NCBI RefSeq assembly: GCF_000422845.1
Contig: NZ_KE383931.1
Coordinates: 174,126-238,125, forward strand
Reading direction: 5' to 3'
DNA length: 64,000 bases
Source: Oceanobacter kriegii DSM 6294
Lineage (GTDB): Bacteria > Pseudomonadota > Gammaproteobacteria > Pseudomonadales > Oceanobacteraceae
A program made the position numbers and the translations under genes. The notes beneath the pieces were generated by a model. The model was not told the origin of the DNA and made no database searches. It saw nothing but the letters and a program-made list of their open reading frames with translations. Positions 1 to 8,276 of the stretch are shown one piece after another. How positions within the stretch are numbered: position 1 is the first letter of the stretch; each line of letters starts with the position of its first letter.

Positions 1-2
1 AG

Positions 3-78
3 TGGTGGGTCGTGCTGGATTCGAACCAGCGACCAATTGGTTAAAAGCCAACTGCTCTACCAACTGAGCTAACGACCC
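3..78 (-). tRNA. tRNA-Lys (anticodon TTT)
   Basis: The minus strand reads as a complete 76-nt cloverleaf. The acceptor stem GGGTCGT pairs with ACGACCC. The D-arm contains AGCTCAGTTGGTAGAGC, the anticodon loop is CTTTTAA (anticodon TTT, lysine), the T-arm contains GGTTCGAATCC, and the 3' CCA is genomically encoded. It lies 59 nt downstream of cpoB on the same strand but has its own promoter-like sequence. Confidence 0.97.
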
Positions 79-91
79 GAAGGAGGCGCAT

Positions 92-119
92 ATACTACTG
101 ATCTTTTTCCGCTTGGCAA
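92..119 (-). promoter_or_regulatory. Likely sigma-70 promoter of tRNA-Lys
   Basis: On the minus strand a -35 TTGCCA (114-119) is separated by 16 nt from a -10 TAGTAT (92-97). A GC-rich stretch typical of stable-RNA discriminators follows just before the tRNA 5' end at 78. A weak 7-bp stem (AACCCTT at 118-124 with AAGGGTT at 140-146) overlaps the cpoB stop codon and might partly terminate upstream transcription. Confidence 0.55.
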
Positions 120-137
120 CCCTTTTTGTTAAAAAAA

Positions 138-929
138 TTAAGGGTTTACGGAAATTTTCTTCAAATAGGTCTCGGCCAGCCTCACAGTGCCTTGTGAACT
201 ACCCTTGTAGGTATCGATCACTTTCTGCAACCACTGACGTGCTTCCGCATCCTTACCACTGCGATGCAAGGTCACCGCATATTTGTAGGAAGCATCTGCC
301 GCTTTGCTGTGGTCCGGGTACTGATCCACTACCTGACGGAAATTGGTCAGTGCTGCCGGGTAATCCCCACGCACCAGCGAAATTTCGCCATTCCAGTAGT
401 AGGCGTTGGCAACCAGATTGCTGTCAGGATGGTTATGGACGAATTCATCAAACGCCGCATTGGCCTTTTCGAATTCCTTATCCTTAACCAACTGCATTGC
501 CGCGGCATACGCCTCCTGAGGCGTCTGTCCGGCCGTAGCAGACGGAGTAGCAGCTACCGGGGCGGCCACTTGCTTGTCGGCTTCGTTGGTCAGAAACACG
601 ATTCGACGATCAAGATCGAGATAGCGGTTATCACTGTCCTGTCGCAGTTCGCGCAATTCATTGCCTTGCTGATCCAGCTGCTCACGCAGCATCGACAATT
701 CCTGCTGCATCTGTTCGATTTGCATCAGCAACTCGTTCACCAGCGAGGGATCGGCAGATTCAGAAGACGTATCGGCGACGACAGGGGTTTGAGAGTTCGC
801 CAGAACTGGCGCGGTGTCAGAGGAGGAGGCGGGAGCAACGCTGGGCGCTGCTCCAACCGAAACCCACTCCTCCGCCGTGGCGCTGAAAGACGACACCAAC
901 AGCGCACAGAGGACAAAATGGGCTTTCAT
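138..929 (-). CDS. cpoB: Tol-Pal system protein CpoB (YbgF)
   Basis: A 263-aa periplasmic protein that in Enterobacteria coordinates peptidoglycan synthesis with outer-membrane constriction through TolA and PBP1B (family knowledge). The sequence shows a signal peptide (residues 1-19, ending ATAEE). A Gln/Glu/Leu-rich coiled coil follows at about 60-110, which is the trimerisation region in homologues. After an Ala/Pro/Thr linker there are TPR-like helices at about 135-260, including AYAAAMQLVKDKEFEKA and NAYYWNGEISLVRGDYPAA. It is the last protein gene of the Tol-Pal run and begins 3 nt after pal, so the two are surely co-transcribed. Length is normal for the family. Confidence 0.95.
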   Translation of the reverse strand: MKAHFVLCALLVSSFSATAEEWVSVGAAPSVAPASSSDTAPVLANSQTPVVADTSSESADPSLVNELLMQIEQMQQELSMLREQLDQQGNELRELRQDSDNRYLDLDRRIVFLTNEADKQVAAPVAATPSATAGQTPQEAYAAAMQLVKDKEFEKANAAFDEFVHNHPDSNLVANAYYWNGEISLVRGDYPAALTNFRQVVDQYPDHSKAADASYKYAVTLHRSGKDAEARQWLQKVIDTYKGSSQGTVRLAETYLKKISVNP

Positions 930-932
930 AAA

Positions 933-1508
933 TTAACGGCTCTGGTATTTGATCTCTACGCGACGGTTCTTGGCGTAGCTGGATTCGTTGTGACCCATAA
1001 CCGCTGGACGCTCTTCACCGAAGCTAACCACTTCCAGCTGGGAAGCGCTTGCACCGTTGGCCAGCAGGTAGCGACGTACCGCCATACCACGACGCTCACC
1101 CAGAGCCAGGTTGTATTCTACTGTGCCACGCTCATCAGCATGACCTTCCAGAACAACGCGAGCGCTGCTGTGAGACTTCAGGTACGCAGCGTGAGCCATC
1201 AGAGCAGCCTTGCTGTCGCTCTTGATGGTGGACTGGTCGAAGTCAAAGTAGAAAACAGTTTGCTCCATCAGAGCCGCTTCAGCCTGAGACATTTCAGACT
1301 TCAGGGATTCACCGCTTACAGCAGAGGTGTCTACTGCGGTGGTGCCGTTGCTGCTGGCAGAACCGTTGGTAGTTTTGGTCTGGCTTTGTGCAGAAGCAGT
1401 GGTGTTGCTTGCTTCGCCTTCGTTAACTTCGCCAGTGCTTGAACATGCAGTCACCAGCAGTGCGCCCAGAGTCAAACCCAACGCTTTGTACAATGCATTC
1501 TTTTGCAT
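933..1508 (-). CDS. pal: Peptidoglycan-associated lipoprotein Pal
   Basis: An outer-membrane lipoprotein that binds peptidoglycan and TolB, completing the Tol-Pal envelope bridge. The chosen start gives MQKNALYK, a hydrophobic segment and the lipobox LVTAC, for about 191 aa. A longer reading to 1562 would add 18 unrelated residues ahead of the lipoprotein signal and was rejected. A Ser/Thr/Asn-rich linker leads to an OmpA-like C-terminal domain with YFDFDQSTI, the LEGHADERGT loop, LGERRGMAVRRYL and the closing NRRVEI. These are the usual peptidoglycan-contact motifs. It sits 35 nt after tolB. Confidence 0.96.
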   Translation of the reverse strand: MQKNALYKALGLTLGALLVTACSSTGEVNEGEASNTTASAQSQTKTTNGSASSNGTTAVDTSAVSGESLKSEMSQAEAALMEQTVFYFDFDQSTIKSDSKAALMAHAAYLKSHSSARVVLEGHADERGTVEYNLALGERRGMAVRRYLLANGASASQLEVVSFGEERPAVMGHNESSYAKNRRVEIKYQSR

Positions 1509-1543
1509 AACTGTTTTCCCACTCCACTCAATGGTTTTACTTT

Positions 1544-2824
1544 TTAAAAAATTGGTGACCACGCAGGCTCTCTGACGTCACCGTACTTGGACGGCAGGCG
1601 GAATTTAACATCTCCATCCACCGATACTGCCGCCAAGATGCTGCGATCAGCTTCACTGGCTGCGTAAATTACCATACTTCCGTTAGGTGCAACACTGGGC
1701 GACTCGTCGAGATCGGTGTCGCTGGTGAGCACCTGAACCATACCGGTTCTGAGATCCTGTGACGCAATATGGAAGCTCTCTCCACTGCGGTGCACATAAA
1801 TCAACTTGCGACCATCATCCGTGACCCGGGCCCTGGCATTATAATTACCCTCGTATGTCATCCGTTTGACCGCTTTATTACTGGTATCCAGCTGATAAAT
1901 CTGCGGTCCGCCAGCACGACTTGAGGTGAACACCAGGTGGCGATTGTCGGCCATCCATTGCGGCTCGGTATCAATCGCGTAGTGATTGGTAAGACGTTCC
2001 GTCTTACGGGTGTTCAAGTCAAGGACATAAATGTCCGGATTGCCCAAATAAGAGTGCACAAACGCCAATTTGGTCCCATCTGGCGAAAATGCCGGTGCAC
2101 TGGTTGAGCCTTTCATCTTCAGAACCAACTCACGCTTACCGGTTGCCAGCTCCTGGAAGTAAATCGCCGTACGGCCGGTTTCAAACGACACATAGGCTAC
2201 TTTCTTGCCATCCGGAGCCCAGGCCGGCGAAATGATCGGCTGATCGGACGAGAAGATCAGCTGCTCGCGGGCGCCATCGGCATCGGCATAGTTCAGGTTA
2301 AAGCGCGTACGATCACGATTGGTGGTGACGTACACCAGCTTGGTCGAGAACACCCCCGGAATACCGGTCAACTTCTTGAACACAAAGTCGCTGATATAAT
2401 GAGCAATATCCCGCAACTGAGTTCCCTTGCCTTTCACTCGATGGCGAAGCAGTTCCACTTTCTGGTGTACATCCATCACGTGAAATTCCACCGCATAGCC
2501 ATCACCGTCGCGGCTGATATTGCCCACCACCACGAAATCCTGGCGCAAATTGCTCCATTCCGAATAGACCACTTCGTCCGCCGTGGCCGGTTTGGTAATC
2601 ATGTTGCTTTCCGGCATCACCCGGAAGTAACCGGAACCACCGAGATCATTGGCAACAATACCGCTGACGTCTTCTGGCAAGGCATCCGGCCCTGCCCAGG
2701 CAAAAGGCACCACAGCCACCGGAATGGCCGACTGCTTTCCCTGGGTGACTTCAATCACCAACTCCGCTCTGGCAGCCAATGCCACCACCATCAGGGCAAC
2801 AAACCCTAACCATCGAGTTACCAC
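1544..2824 (-). CDS. tolB: Tol-Pal translocation protein TolB
   Basis: A 426-aa periplasmic protein that links Pal to the TolQRA energised complex. It starts with GTG at 2824, preceded by GGAG eight bases upstream inside the end of tolA; the two genes overlap by 7 nt. A signal peptide (about residues 1-20, ending ARA) precedes the N-terminal alpha/beta domain (about 21-160). The C-terminal beta-propeller carries repeated WD40-like strands such as PAWAPDGKKVAYVSF, PAFSPDGTKLAFVHS and PQWMADNRHLVFTS. Length and organisation match the family. Confidence 0.97.
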   Translation of the reverse strand: MVTRWLGFVALMVVALAARAELVIEVTQGKQSAIPVAVVPFAWAGPDALPEDVSGIVANDLGGSGYFRVMPESNMITKPATADEVVYSEWSNLRQDFVVVGNISRDGDGYAVEFHVMDVHQKVELLRHRVKGKGTQLRDIAHYISDFVFKKLTGIPGVFSTKLVYVTTNRDRTRFNLNYADADGAREQLIFSSDQPIISPAWAPDGKKVAYVSFETGRTAIYFQELATGKRELVLKMKGSTSAPAFSPDGTKLAFVHSYLGNPDIYVLDLNTRKTERLTNHYAIDTEPQWMADNRHLVFTSSRAGGPQIYQLDTSNKAVKRMTYEGNYNARARVTDDGRKLIYVHRSGESFHIASQDLRTGMVQVLTSDTDLDESPSVAPNGSMVIYAASEADRSILAAVSVDGDVKFRLPSKYGDVREPAWSPIF

Positions 2825-3726
2825 GTTGCATTCTCCGGTCTGAAGTTAATCGTGAAGGTTCTGAAATTACTTTCAAACACCTTGATATCCTTGGGCACTG
2901 GCAGCGGTGAGGCTTTCATAACCGCTTGCTCCACCGAACGGTCCAGTGCCGAGTTGCCGCTGCCCTTCACCACCGTCACGGCAATGACTTCACCCGTAGG
3001 CACCAGGTTAATCCGGACCGTCACTTGTTGGTCCGGCTCGACTCCGGGCGGGTACTGCCAGCTGCGTTCAATCTTGTCGCGTAATTGCGCGGTGTAACTG
3101 ATGACCGCTTCTTCACGCTCCTTGGCCAAACGCTCTGCGGCTTCTCGTTCCCGGAGCTCTTGCTCCGCCTGCTCTGCCGCCATACGCTCAAGCATTTGCT
3201 GCTCTTCTTTCAGCTGACGTTCAAGCGCGGCCTGCTGCTGTTTCTTGCGCTCGGCGGCGGCTTTTTCTTCCGCCAGTTTTTTCTGGCGGGCCTGCTCGGC
3301 CGCTTCTTTGGCTTTTTGTTCCTGGGCCTTCTGCTCCCGGGCTTTTTGTTCTTTTGCCCGTTGCGCCTGGGCGGCCTTTTCCCGGGCAGCCTGCTCAGCC
3401 TGTTTCTTTTTCAGCGCCTCGGCTTCGCGTTTCTTGCGGGCCGCTTGCTCCTGGGCCTTACGCTTCTGCTCCGCCAACTGCTGCTGACGCTTGCGCTCAG
3501 CCTGCTGTTTTTGGATTTCCTGCTTCTTGCGCTCAGCAGCGGCACGGTTTTCTTCCTGCACCACGGTAGCCACAATGTGTTTTGGCACAGGCTGCGGCAG
3601 CTGTGGCTCGTCGGCTGGCCATTGAAACCAGAACACCAACCCCACCAGCACGTGCAGCACCACAGCGGCAAACACCGCTGGGGTATAGGATGACGGTGCA
3701 AACAGCTTATTTTTCACGACCACCAT
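2818..3726 (-). CDS. tolA: Cell envelope protein TolA
   Basis: A 302-aa inner-membrane protein that spans the periplasm and transmits proton-motive-force-driven movement from TolQR to TolB and Pal. One membrane segment lies at about residues 14-34. A very long Lys/Ala/Glu/Gln-rich helical domain II (about 45-215) contains runs such as AEQKRKAQEQAARKK. Globular domain III (about 220-302) follows, with TAQLRDKIERSWQYP and VRINLVPTGEV. It overlaps tolR by 20 nt. The ATG at 3726 has a weak ribosome site; a GTG three codons later is a possible alternative start. The low-complexity domain II gives many spurious antisense reading frames. Confidence 0.95.
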   Translation of the reverse strand: MVVVKNKLFAPSSYTPAVFAAVVLHVLVGLVFWFQWPADEPQLPQPVPKHIVATVVQEENRAAAERKKQEIQKQQAERKRQQQLAEQKRKAQEQAARKKREAEALKKKQAEQAAREKAAQAQRAKEQKAREQKAQEQKAKEAAEQARQKKLAEEKAAAERKKQQQAALERQLKEEQQMLERMAAEQAEQELREREAAERLAKEREEAVISYTAQLRDKIERSWQYPPGVEPDQQVTVRINLVPTGEVIAVTVVKGSGNSALDRSVEQAVMKASPLPVPKDIKVFESNFRTFTINFRPENATW

Positions 3727-4162
3727 CCGGGTCCGGCGCTTCGGTAATCAATCCCACGTTCTGCATGCCAGCGCTTTGCAAGCCGCCCAGCAACGCCACC
3801 ACTCGACCGTATGGCACCTGTTCGTCGCCACGCACCATTACCCGGGTGCTTTCAACCTGTGCCTTGACCTTGCTGATGTAGTCCTGAACTTGCGCCAGCG
3901 ACATCGACTTGGTGTTGCCTTCTTCACGCTCGATGAAATATTCCCCGGCGCTGGTCACAGACACAATCAGGGTGTTGTCGTCGGGCTCAATTTCCGTCGG
4001 CGCCGATTGCACCTGCGGCAAATCCACCGGCACGCTTTGCACCAGCATGGGTGCCGTCACCATGAAAATAATCAGCAGCACCAACATAACGTCAATGTAG
4101 GGAACCACATTGATCTCGGCCATTGGCCGACGCTTGGCAACCGGATATTGCATCGGTTCCAT
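3707..4162 (-). CDS. tolR: TolR, ExbD-type proton-channel subunit
   Basis: A 151-aa inner-membrane protein with one N-terminal membrane helix (about residues 22-42, VPYIDVMLVLLIIFMVTAPM) and a periplasmic domain. The Asp in the PYIDVMLVLL motif is the conserved protonatable residue of the ExbD/TolR family. A good Shine-Dalgarno, AGGAG, lies nine bases before the ATG. It starts one base after tolQ ends and overlaps tolA, so the order QRAB is preserved. Confidence 0.96.
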   Translation of the reverse strand: MEPMQYPVAKRRPMAEINVVPYIDVMLVLLIIFMVTAPMLVQSVPVDLPQVQSAPTEIEPDDNTLIVSVTSAGEYFIEREEGNTKSMSLAQVQDYISKVKAQVESTRVMVRGDEQVPYGRVVALLGGLQSAGMQNVGLITEAPDPDGGREK

Positions 4163-4163
4163 A

Positions 4164-4871
4164 TCAGTTGGCTCCTGAGGTTGGCTTGGCCCCCTGCTTC
4201 AAACGCAACGCCTGACGGTACAGCAGCGAGGAGAATTCATCCGCGAAGGTGTGCATACCGGTCGACAGCTGATCCACGCGAGTGGCAAAGCGGTTGTAGA
4301 AAATAACCGCTGGAATGGCCGCCAAAAGACCCATAGCCGTTGCCACCAGCGCTTCCGAAATACCCGGCGCCACAGTCGCAATGGTGGCTTGTTTAACCGC
4401 CGCCAAACCATGGAAAGAGTGCATGATGCCCCACACCGTACCAAACAGACCGACGTACGGACTGGTAGAGCCAATCGTTGCCAGCATCGGCAGGTGCTGC
4501 TCCAGCGCTTCGGTTTCACGGGTAATGGCAATGCGCATGGCACGCTGACAGCTGGCAATAACAGCATCCGGATCGGAGGCGCTTTGCTGACGCATCTTGC
4601 CGAATTCTTTCAAACCGGCCATGAACACATTCTCGATCGAGCTGGTCTCTTCCTTGGCCTGACATTCACGGTACAGCTCGTTGAGGTCATCGCCAGACCA
4701 GAACCGATCCTCGAAGTCGTGCAGTTCTGCCTTACTGGCCGACAGCAAGCGGCTACGTTGGACAATCACCACCCAGCTGCCAACCGAGGCTGCCAGCAAC
4801 AACAACATCACCAGCTGCACCACAATGCTGGCTTCGGCGATCAAACCAAAAATGGAAAGGGACTCGTTCAC
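4164..4871 (-). CDS. tolQ: TolQ, MotA/ExbB-type proton-channel subunit
   Basis: A 235-aa inner-membrane protein that forms the proton-channel ring with TolR. Three membrane helices are visible: about residues 15-37, then the pair around 135-160 and 170-195 (TSPYVGLFGTVWGIMHSF and IAPGISEALVATAMGLLAAIPAV-like segments). The large cytoplasmic loop lies between helices 1 and 2, as in the family. The start codon is GTG at 4871 with AGGAG upstream. It follows ybgC after a 26-nt gap, the usual order of tol clusters. Confidence 0.96.
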   Translation of the reverse strand: MNESLSIFGLIAEASIVVQLVMLLLLAASVGSWVVIVQRSRLLSASKAELHDFEDRFWSGDDLNELYRECQAKEETSSIENVFMAGLKEFGKMRQQSASDPDAVIASCQRAMRIAITRETEALEQHLPMLATIGSTSPYVGLFGTVWGIMHSFHGLAAVKQATIATVAPGISEALVATAMGLLAAIPAVIFYNRFATRVDQLSTGMHTFADEFSSLLYRQALRLKQGAKPTSGAN

Positions 4872-4897
4872 TACAGCTCCTGATTCTCTCGGTCGGG

Positions 4898-5308
4898 TTA
4901 CTTACCCTGAATGTTTTCCAAAATCTGTTTCGGGATGGCCATGGCCTTACCGGCAGTGGACATACAGGCGATGGTAACGCCCGCGTCTACCAACAATTCC
5001 GGTTGACCCGATTCTGCCATGCGAGTGACCTGATGTCGGATACCCAGCCTCGCCTTGCCGATACTATCGACCTGAACCGACACATTGAGTTCATCATCAA
5101 GACGGGCCGGCTTGCGATATTTGGCCTCCACCGAGGTAACCACAAACAGAATGCCCTGCTCTCGCAAAAGCTCCTGACTGATGCCCATCGCCCGCAGCCA
5201 TTCGGTGCGAGCGCGCTCGGTGTATCGCAAATAATTGGCGTAATACACGATGCCGCCAGCGTCGGTATCTTCAATGTAGATACGTACTGGCCAATCAAAT
5301 TGTGTCAT
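4898..5308 (-). CDS. ybgC: Acyl-CoA thioesterase YbgC
   Basis: A 136-aa hotdog-fold thioesterase, normally the first gene of the tol-pal operon. Its family hydrolyses short- or long-chain acyl-CoA and is linked to phospholipid synthesis. The N-terminal motif [17 protein letters not shown] contains the catalytic Asp and the glycine-tyrosine loop of the 4HBT/YbgC group, followed by ERARTEWLR. Its ATG overlaps the ruvB stop codon (ATGA), so it is translationally coupled to ruvB, and the ruv and tol genes form one continuous run. Confidence 0.95.
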   Translation of the reverse strand: MTQFDWPVRIYIEDTDAGGIVYYANYLRYTERARTEWLRAMGISQELLREQGILFVVTSVEAKYRKPARLDDELNVSVQVDSIGKARLGIRHQVTRMAESGQPELLVDAGVTIACMSTAGKAMAIPKQILENIQGK

Positions 5309-6327
5309 TCGGATACTCCAAACCGGTCTGGCAGGTCGAGTCCAAAGTGCAGATACGCCAACTTGGTGGCCGTGCGGCCACGCGGCGTACGGGTGATGTA
5401 GCCTTGCTGCATCAGATAGGGTTCCAACACATCTTCAATGGTATCGCGCTCTTCACCAATACTGGCCGCCAACGCATCCACGCCGACCGGGCCGCCATCG
5501 TACTTTTCCATCAGTGTCAGCAACAACCGACGGTCCATATGATCAAACCCCTGGGAATCGACATTAAGCATGTTCAACGCCAAATCGGAGCACTGCTTGT
5601 CGACCTGACCATTGCCTTTCACCTGAGCGTAATCCCGCACCCGTCGCAACAAGCGGTTGGCAATACGCGGCGTGCCACGGGAACGGCGGGCAATTTCCGT
5701 CGCACCGTGATCGTCCACTTCCAGGCCCAACAGGCGTCCGGAACGGGAGACAATGTGCGACAGGTCGTCAACGTTATAAAACTCCAGACGCTGAACGATG
5801 CCAAAACGGTCCCGCAGTGGCGAGGTCAACAAACCTGCCCGGGTCGTCGCGCCAACCAGGGTAAACGGTGGCAGATCAATCTTGATCGAACGGGCGGCAG
5901 GGCCGTCACCGACCATGATGTCCAGCTGGTAATCTTCCATCGCCGGATACAACACTTCTTCCACCGCCGGGTTAAGGCGATGAATCTCGTCGATAAATAG
6001 TACGTCGCCAGATTCAAGGTTGGTCAGCAAGGCCGCCAGATCACCGGCTTTTTCAAGCACAGGCCCTGACGTTGACTTGATCGACGCGCCCATTTCCTCG
6101 GCAATGATGTTGGCCAGCGTGGTTTTACCCAGGCCCGGCGGACCAAACACCAACGTATGGTCCAATGCTTCGTTACGGGCGCGAGCAGCACCAATAAAGA
6201 TTTCCATTTGCTCCCGCACCGCGGGCTGACCGATGTAGTCAGCCAGCTGCTTGGGACGAATGGCGCGGTCCTGATGGTCTTCCGACGGCGTACTGATCGG
6301 ACTGATGAAGCGATCTGTTTCTATCAT
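5305..6327 (-). CDS. ruvB: Holliday junction branch-migration helicase RuvB
   Basis: A 340-aa AAA+ motor that, loaded by RuvA, drives branch migration of Holliday junctions. Visible motifs are the Walker [10 protein letters not shown], the Walker [10 protein letters not shown], sensor 1 VGATTRAG and the arginine-finger region [14 protein letters not shown]. The C-terminal winged-helix domain starts at about residue 260 ([16 protein letters not shown]). It overlaps ruvA by an ATGA junction and ybgC by another. Length and motifs are typical. Confidence 0.98.
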   Translation of the reverse strand: MIETDRFISPISTPSEDHQDRAIRPKQLADYIGQPAVREQMEIFIGAARARNEALDHTLVFGPPGLGKTTLANIIAEEMGASIKSTSGPVLEKAGDLAALLTNLESGDVLFIDEIHRLNPAVEEVLYPAMEDYQLDIMVGDGPAARSIKIDLPPFTLVGATTRAGLLTSPLRDRFGIVQRLEFYNVDDLSHIVSRSGRLLGLEVDDHGATEIARRSRGTPRIANRLLRRVRDYAQVKGNGQVDKQCSDLALNMLNVDSQGFDHMDRRLLLTLMEKYDGGPVGVDALAASIGEERDTIEDVLEPYLMQQGYITRTPRGRTATKLAYLHFGLDLPDRFGVSE

Positions 6328-6935
6328 GCGTTACCCAAACTGTTGCGAAGCGCCAGACGAATCAGGTCTTCCGAGCTGTCGGCCTGGCCGGCAACCTTGT
6401 TCAGCATTTTGGCGGCTTCAGTTGGCTTATAGCCCAGCGCTACCAGCGCCGATTCAGCGTCTTGCAGCATGGAGTCGGCAGACGCCTGCTCTTGTTGGTC
6501 GACGGCGTCCCATAATGGGCCAGCGGACTGCCATTCTTTCAGGCGGTCACGCATCTCAACAATCAAACGCTCAGCGGTTTTTTTGCCGACCCCTGGCAAC
6601 TTGGTCAGTGCCGTAACGTCTTCGGCGTGCACACAGCTGGCAAACGCGTTGACGTCCATACCGGACAAAATAGCCAGTGCCAGCTTTGGTCCGACACCAC
6701 TGACCTTGATCAGGGTGCGAAACAACGTGCGTTGGCTTTTGTCACTGAAACCATAAAGCTGATGGGCGTCTTCGCGGATGGCGAGGTGGGTGTAGAGGAT
6801 TACCGGATCACCGATTCGGCCAAGGACGGCAAAGGTGGAAATCGGGGCCTGAATTTCGTAGCCCACACCGTTAACGTCCAATAAAAGTTCAGGAGCAGAT
6901 TTTTCCAGCAGAATGCCCTGCAAGCGGCCGATCAT
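6324..6935 (-). CDS. ruvA: Holliday junction DNA-binding protein RuvA
   Basis: A 203-aa protein that forms tetramers on four-way junctions and recruits RuvB. The N-terminal OB-fold begins [12 protein letters not shown]. Two helix-hairpin-helix motifs follow at about 70-130 ([18 protein letters not shown] and [23 protein letters not shown]). The C-terminal domain III (about 155-203) contains [16 protein letters not shown], the RuvB contact region. It lies 68 nt after ruvC and is coupled to ruvB. Confidence 0.97.
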   Translation of the reverse strand: MIGRLQGILLEKSAPELLLDVNGVGYEIQAPISTFAVLGRIGDPVILYTHLAIREDAHQLYGFSDKSQRTLFRTLIKVSGVGPKLALAILSGMDVNAFASCVHAEDVTALTKLPGVGKKTAERLIVEMRDRLKEWQSAGPLWDAVDQQEQASADSMLQDAESALVALGYKPTEAAKMLNKVAGQADSSEDLIRLALRNSLGNA

Positions 6936-7003
6936 AGCGAGTTTACCTGTTTGTAAAGCGGCCTAGCGTAGCAGCAAAGGGAGCGCCAGCTCAACAGATT
7001 CGG

Positions 7004-7546
7004 CTAGCTCGACGGGGGCACAAAACTGCGCATGGAACGGGAGCGTCGGCCAGATGTACGGCCGGAGGTAATGGCCAGATTATTGACCATAAAAGCGTGA
7101 CACAAGGCAATCGCCAACGCATCGGCGGCATCCGCCTGCGGCTTGCCTGGCAGCTTGAGCAAGCTTTGCACCATGTGCTGGATTTGGCTTTTGTCGGCGC
7201 CACCCATACCAGTCACCGCCTGTTTGATCGCACGAGGCGCGTATTCAAAGACCGGCAGTCCCTTTTGGGCAGCAACCAACAGTGCAACACCACGAGCCTG
7301 CCCCAACTTCAGGGCAGAATCGGCGTTTTTACCCATAAAAGCCCGTTCAATGGCGTATTGATCCGGTTGCACCTGATCAATCAGCGACGAGATCGAGCTA
7401 TGAATGATATTGAGCCGATCCGGGATCTCACCCTCACCGCAGCGAATGCAGCCACTGGTCAGGTATTCCGTTTTCTGGCCAATCACACGAATCACCCCGA
7501 ATCCCGTCAAGCGGGAGCCGGGGTCGATGCCAAGAATAATGCTCAA
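7004..7546 (-). CDS. ruvC: Holliday junction resolvase RuvC
   Basis: A 180-aa endonuclease that cuts Holliday junctions symmetrically. The N-terminal [14 protein letters not shown] carries the first catalytic Asp, [15 protein letters not shown] the catalytic Glu, and [15 protein letters not shown] the final acidic pair. It starts with TTG at 7546, overlapping the stop of the upstream lipoprotein gene by 4 nt, so its translation is probably coupled. The last 20 or so residues ([19 protein letters not shown]) are a basic, probably disordered tail. Confidence 0.96.
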   Translation of the reverse strand: MSIILGIDPGSRLTGFGVIRVIGQKTEYLTSGCIRCGEGEIPDRLNIIHSSISSLIDQVQPDQYAIERAFMGKNADSALKLGQARGVALLVAAQKGLPVFEYAPRAIKQAVTGMGGADKSQIQHMVQSLLKLPGKPQADAADALAIALCHAFMVNNLAITSGRTSGRRSRSMRSFVPPSS

Positions 7547-7998
7547 GAATCACCGCTGACGCGGTTATAGCCAGAGTGGTAGAAATCCCACTCCTGGCCA
7601 CTGCTGTCGTCCACCACATGCAGATGGCCCCAGGTATCAGGCAGTGAGACGCGCAAACACGGATAAGTCAGCACTTGCGGCACCATCATGCCGGGCTCTG
7701 GCGCAGCCTCGCGAAAATGCAGCGTTACCGAAGCCCCGGTTACGGTCGATTCGGTCACCATCACGTTGTAACCGGCGGTTGGACGACGACCCAGTGCGAT
7801 ACGCACGCGGCTTTCTTCGTCCTGGATATACACACCGGCCTTGCCGTAACAACGCAGTTCAGATTCTTGCACCAGTCGCACAGCCTGTGGCTGCTCAACA
7901 GGGGCTGCGGATACATCAGAGGTAGAGGTGGTTGCGCAGCCGGTTGTGGCTGCCAATACGGCGATCAGTGCCGAAGAGGCCCAAAAGCGATTCATCAT
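7543..7998 (-). CDS. Lipoprotein with PrcB C-terminal-like domain
   Basis: A 151-aa predicted lipoprotein: a signal peptide ends in a lipobox-like ATTGC (Cys at residue 21), with Ser/Thr/Ala linker after it. The C-terminal part contains [17 protein letters not shown], which resembles the LGxRPTGGY signature of the PrcB C-terminal family (PF14343, protease-complex-associated domain). Two further Cys (in ELRCYGK and TYPCLRV) could form a disulfide. The gene is the first of the ruvCAB-tol run and its stop overlaps the ruvC start, which is unexpected company for recombination genes. Function is unknown; the domain call is by eye. Confidence 0.7.
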   Translation of the reverse strand: MMNRFWASSALIAVLAATTGCATTSTSDVSAAPVEQPQAVRLVQESELRCYGKAGVYIQDEESRVRIALGRRPTAGYNVMVTESTVTGASVTLHFREAAPEPGMMVPQVLTYPCLRVSLPDTWGHLHVVDDSSGQEWDFYHSGYNRVSGDS

Positions 7999-8179
7999 CG
8001 ATCAATTCCAAATAGATTCCATTCAGTGTGGCACAGCATGCTAGCTCATTTATTGATGGGAGCAATGATACTTGCAGCCACTATTCTGACTTAAAACACC
8101 CGCGGCGTACGCAAATACAGTCACCTGCCGTTCAGAAAACAGACTTTCCAGATAGGAATCTATCGCATTTAAACGCAAA

Positions 8180-8199
8180 AGCCCCGCTAAGGCGGGGCT
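8180..8199 (-). terminator. Intrinsic terminator downstream of clpB
   Basis: On the minus strand the perfect stem AGCCCCGC-CTTA-GCGGGGCT is followed by TTTTGCGTTT. A second perfect hairpin without a U-tract (GACGGCGG/CCGCCGTC, 8241-8260) lies between it and the clpB stop at 8277. The rest of the 7999-8276 gap shows no gene; any promoter of the ruv-tol run should be in its left part, but no convincing boxes were found. Confidence 0.85.
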
Positions 8200-8276
8200 A
8201 TATTGGACACAAATAACAACACTATCAATAGCGTATTCAAGACGGCGGTGAACCGCCGTCATCTCAGGATTTAACC

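Noticed and set aside
264-1442. Long plus-strand reading frame opposite cpoB and pal
   Set aside because: It is the antisense shadow of two well-recognised genes and encodes an Arg/His-rich sequence without domains.
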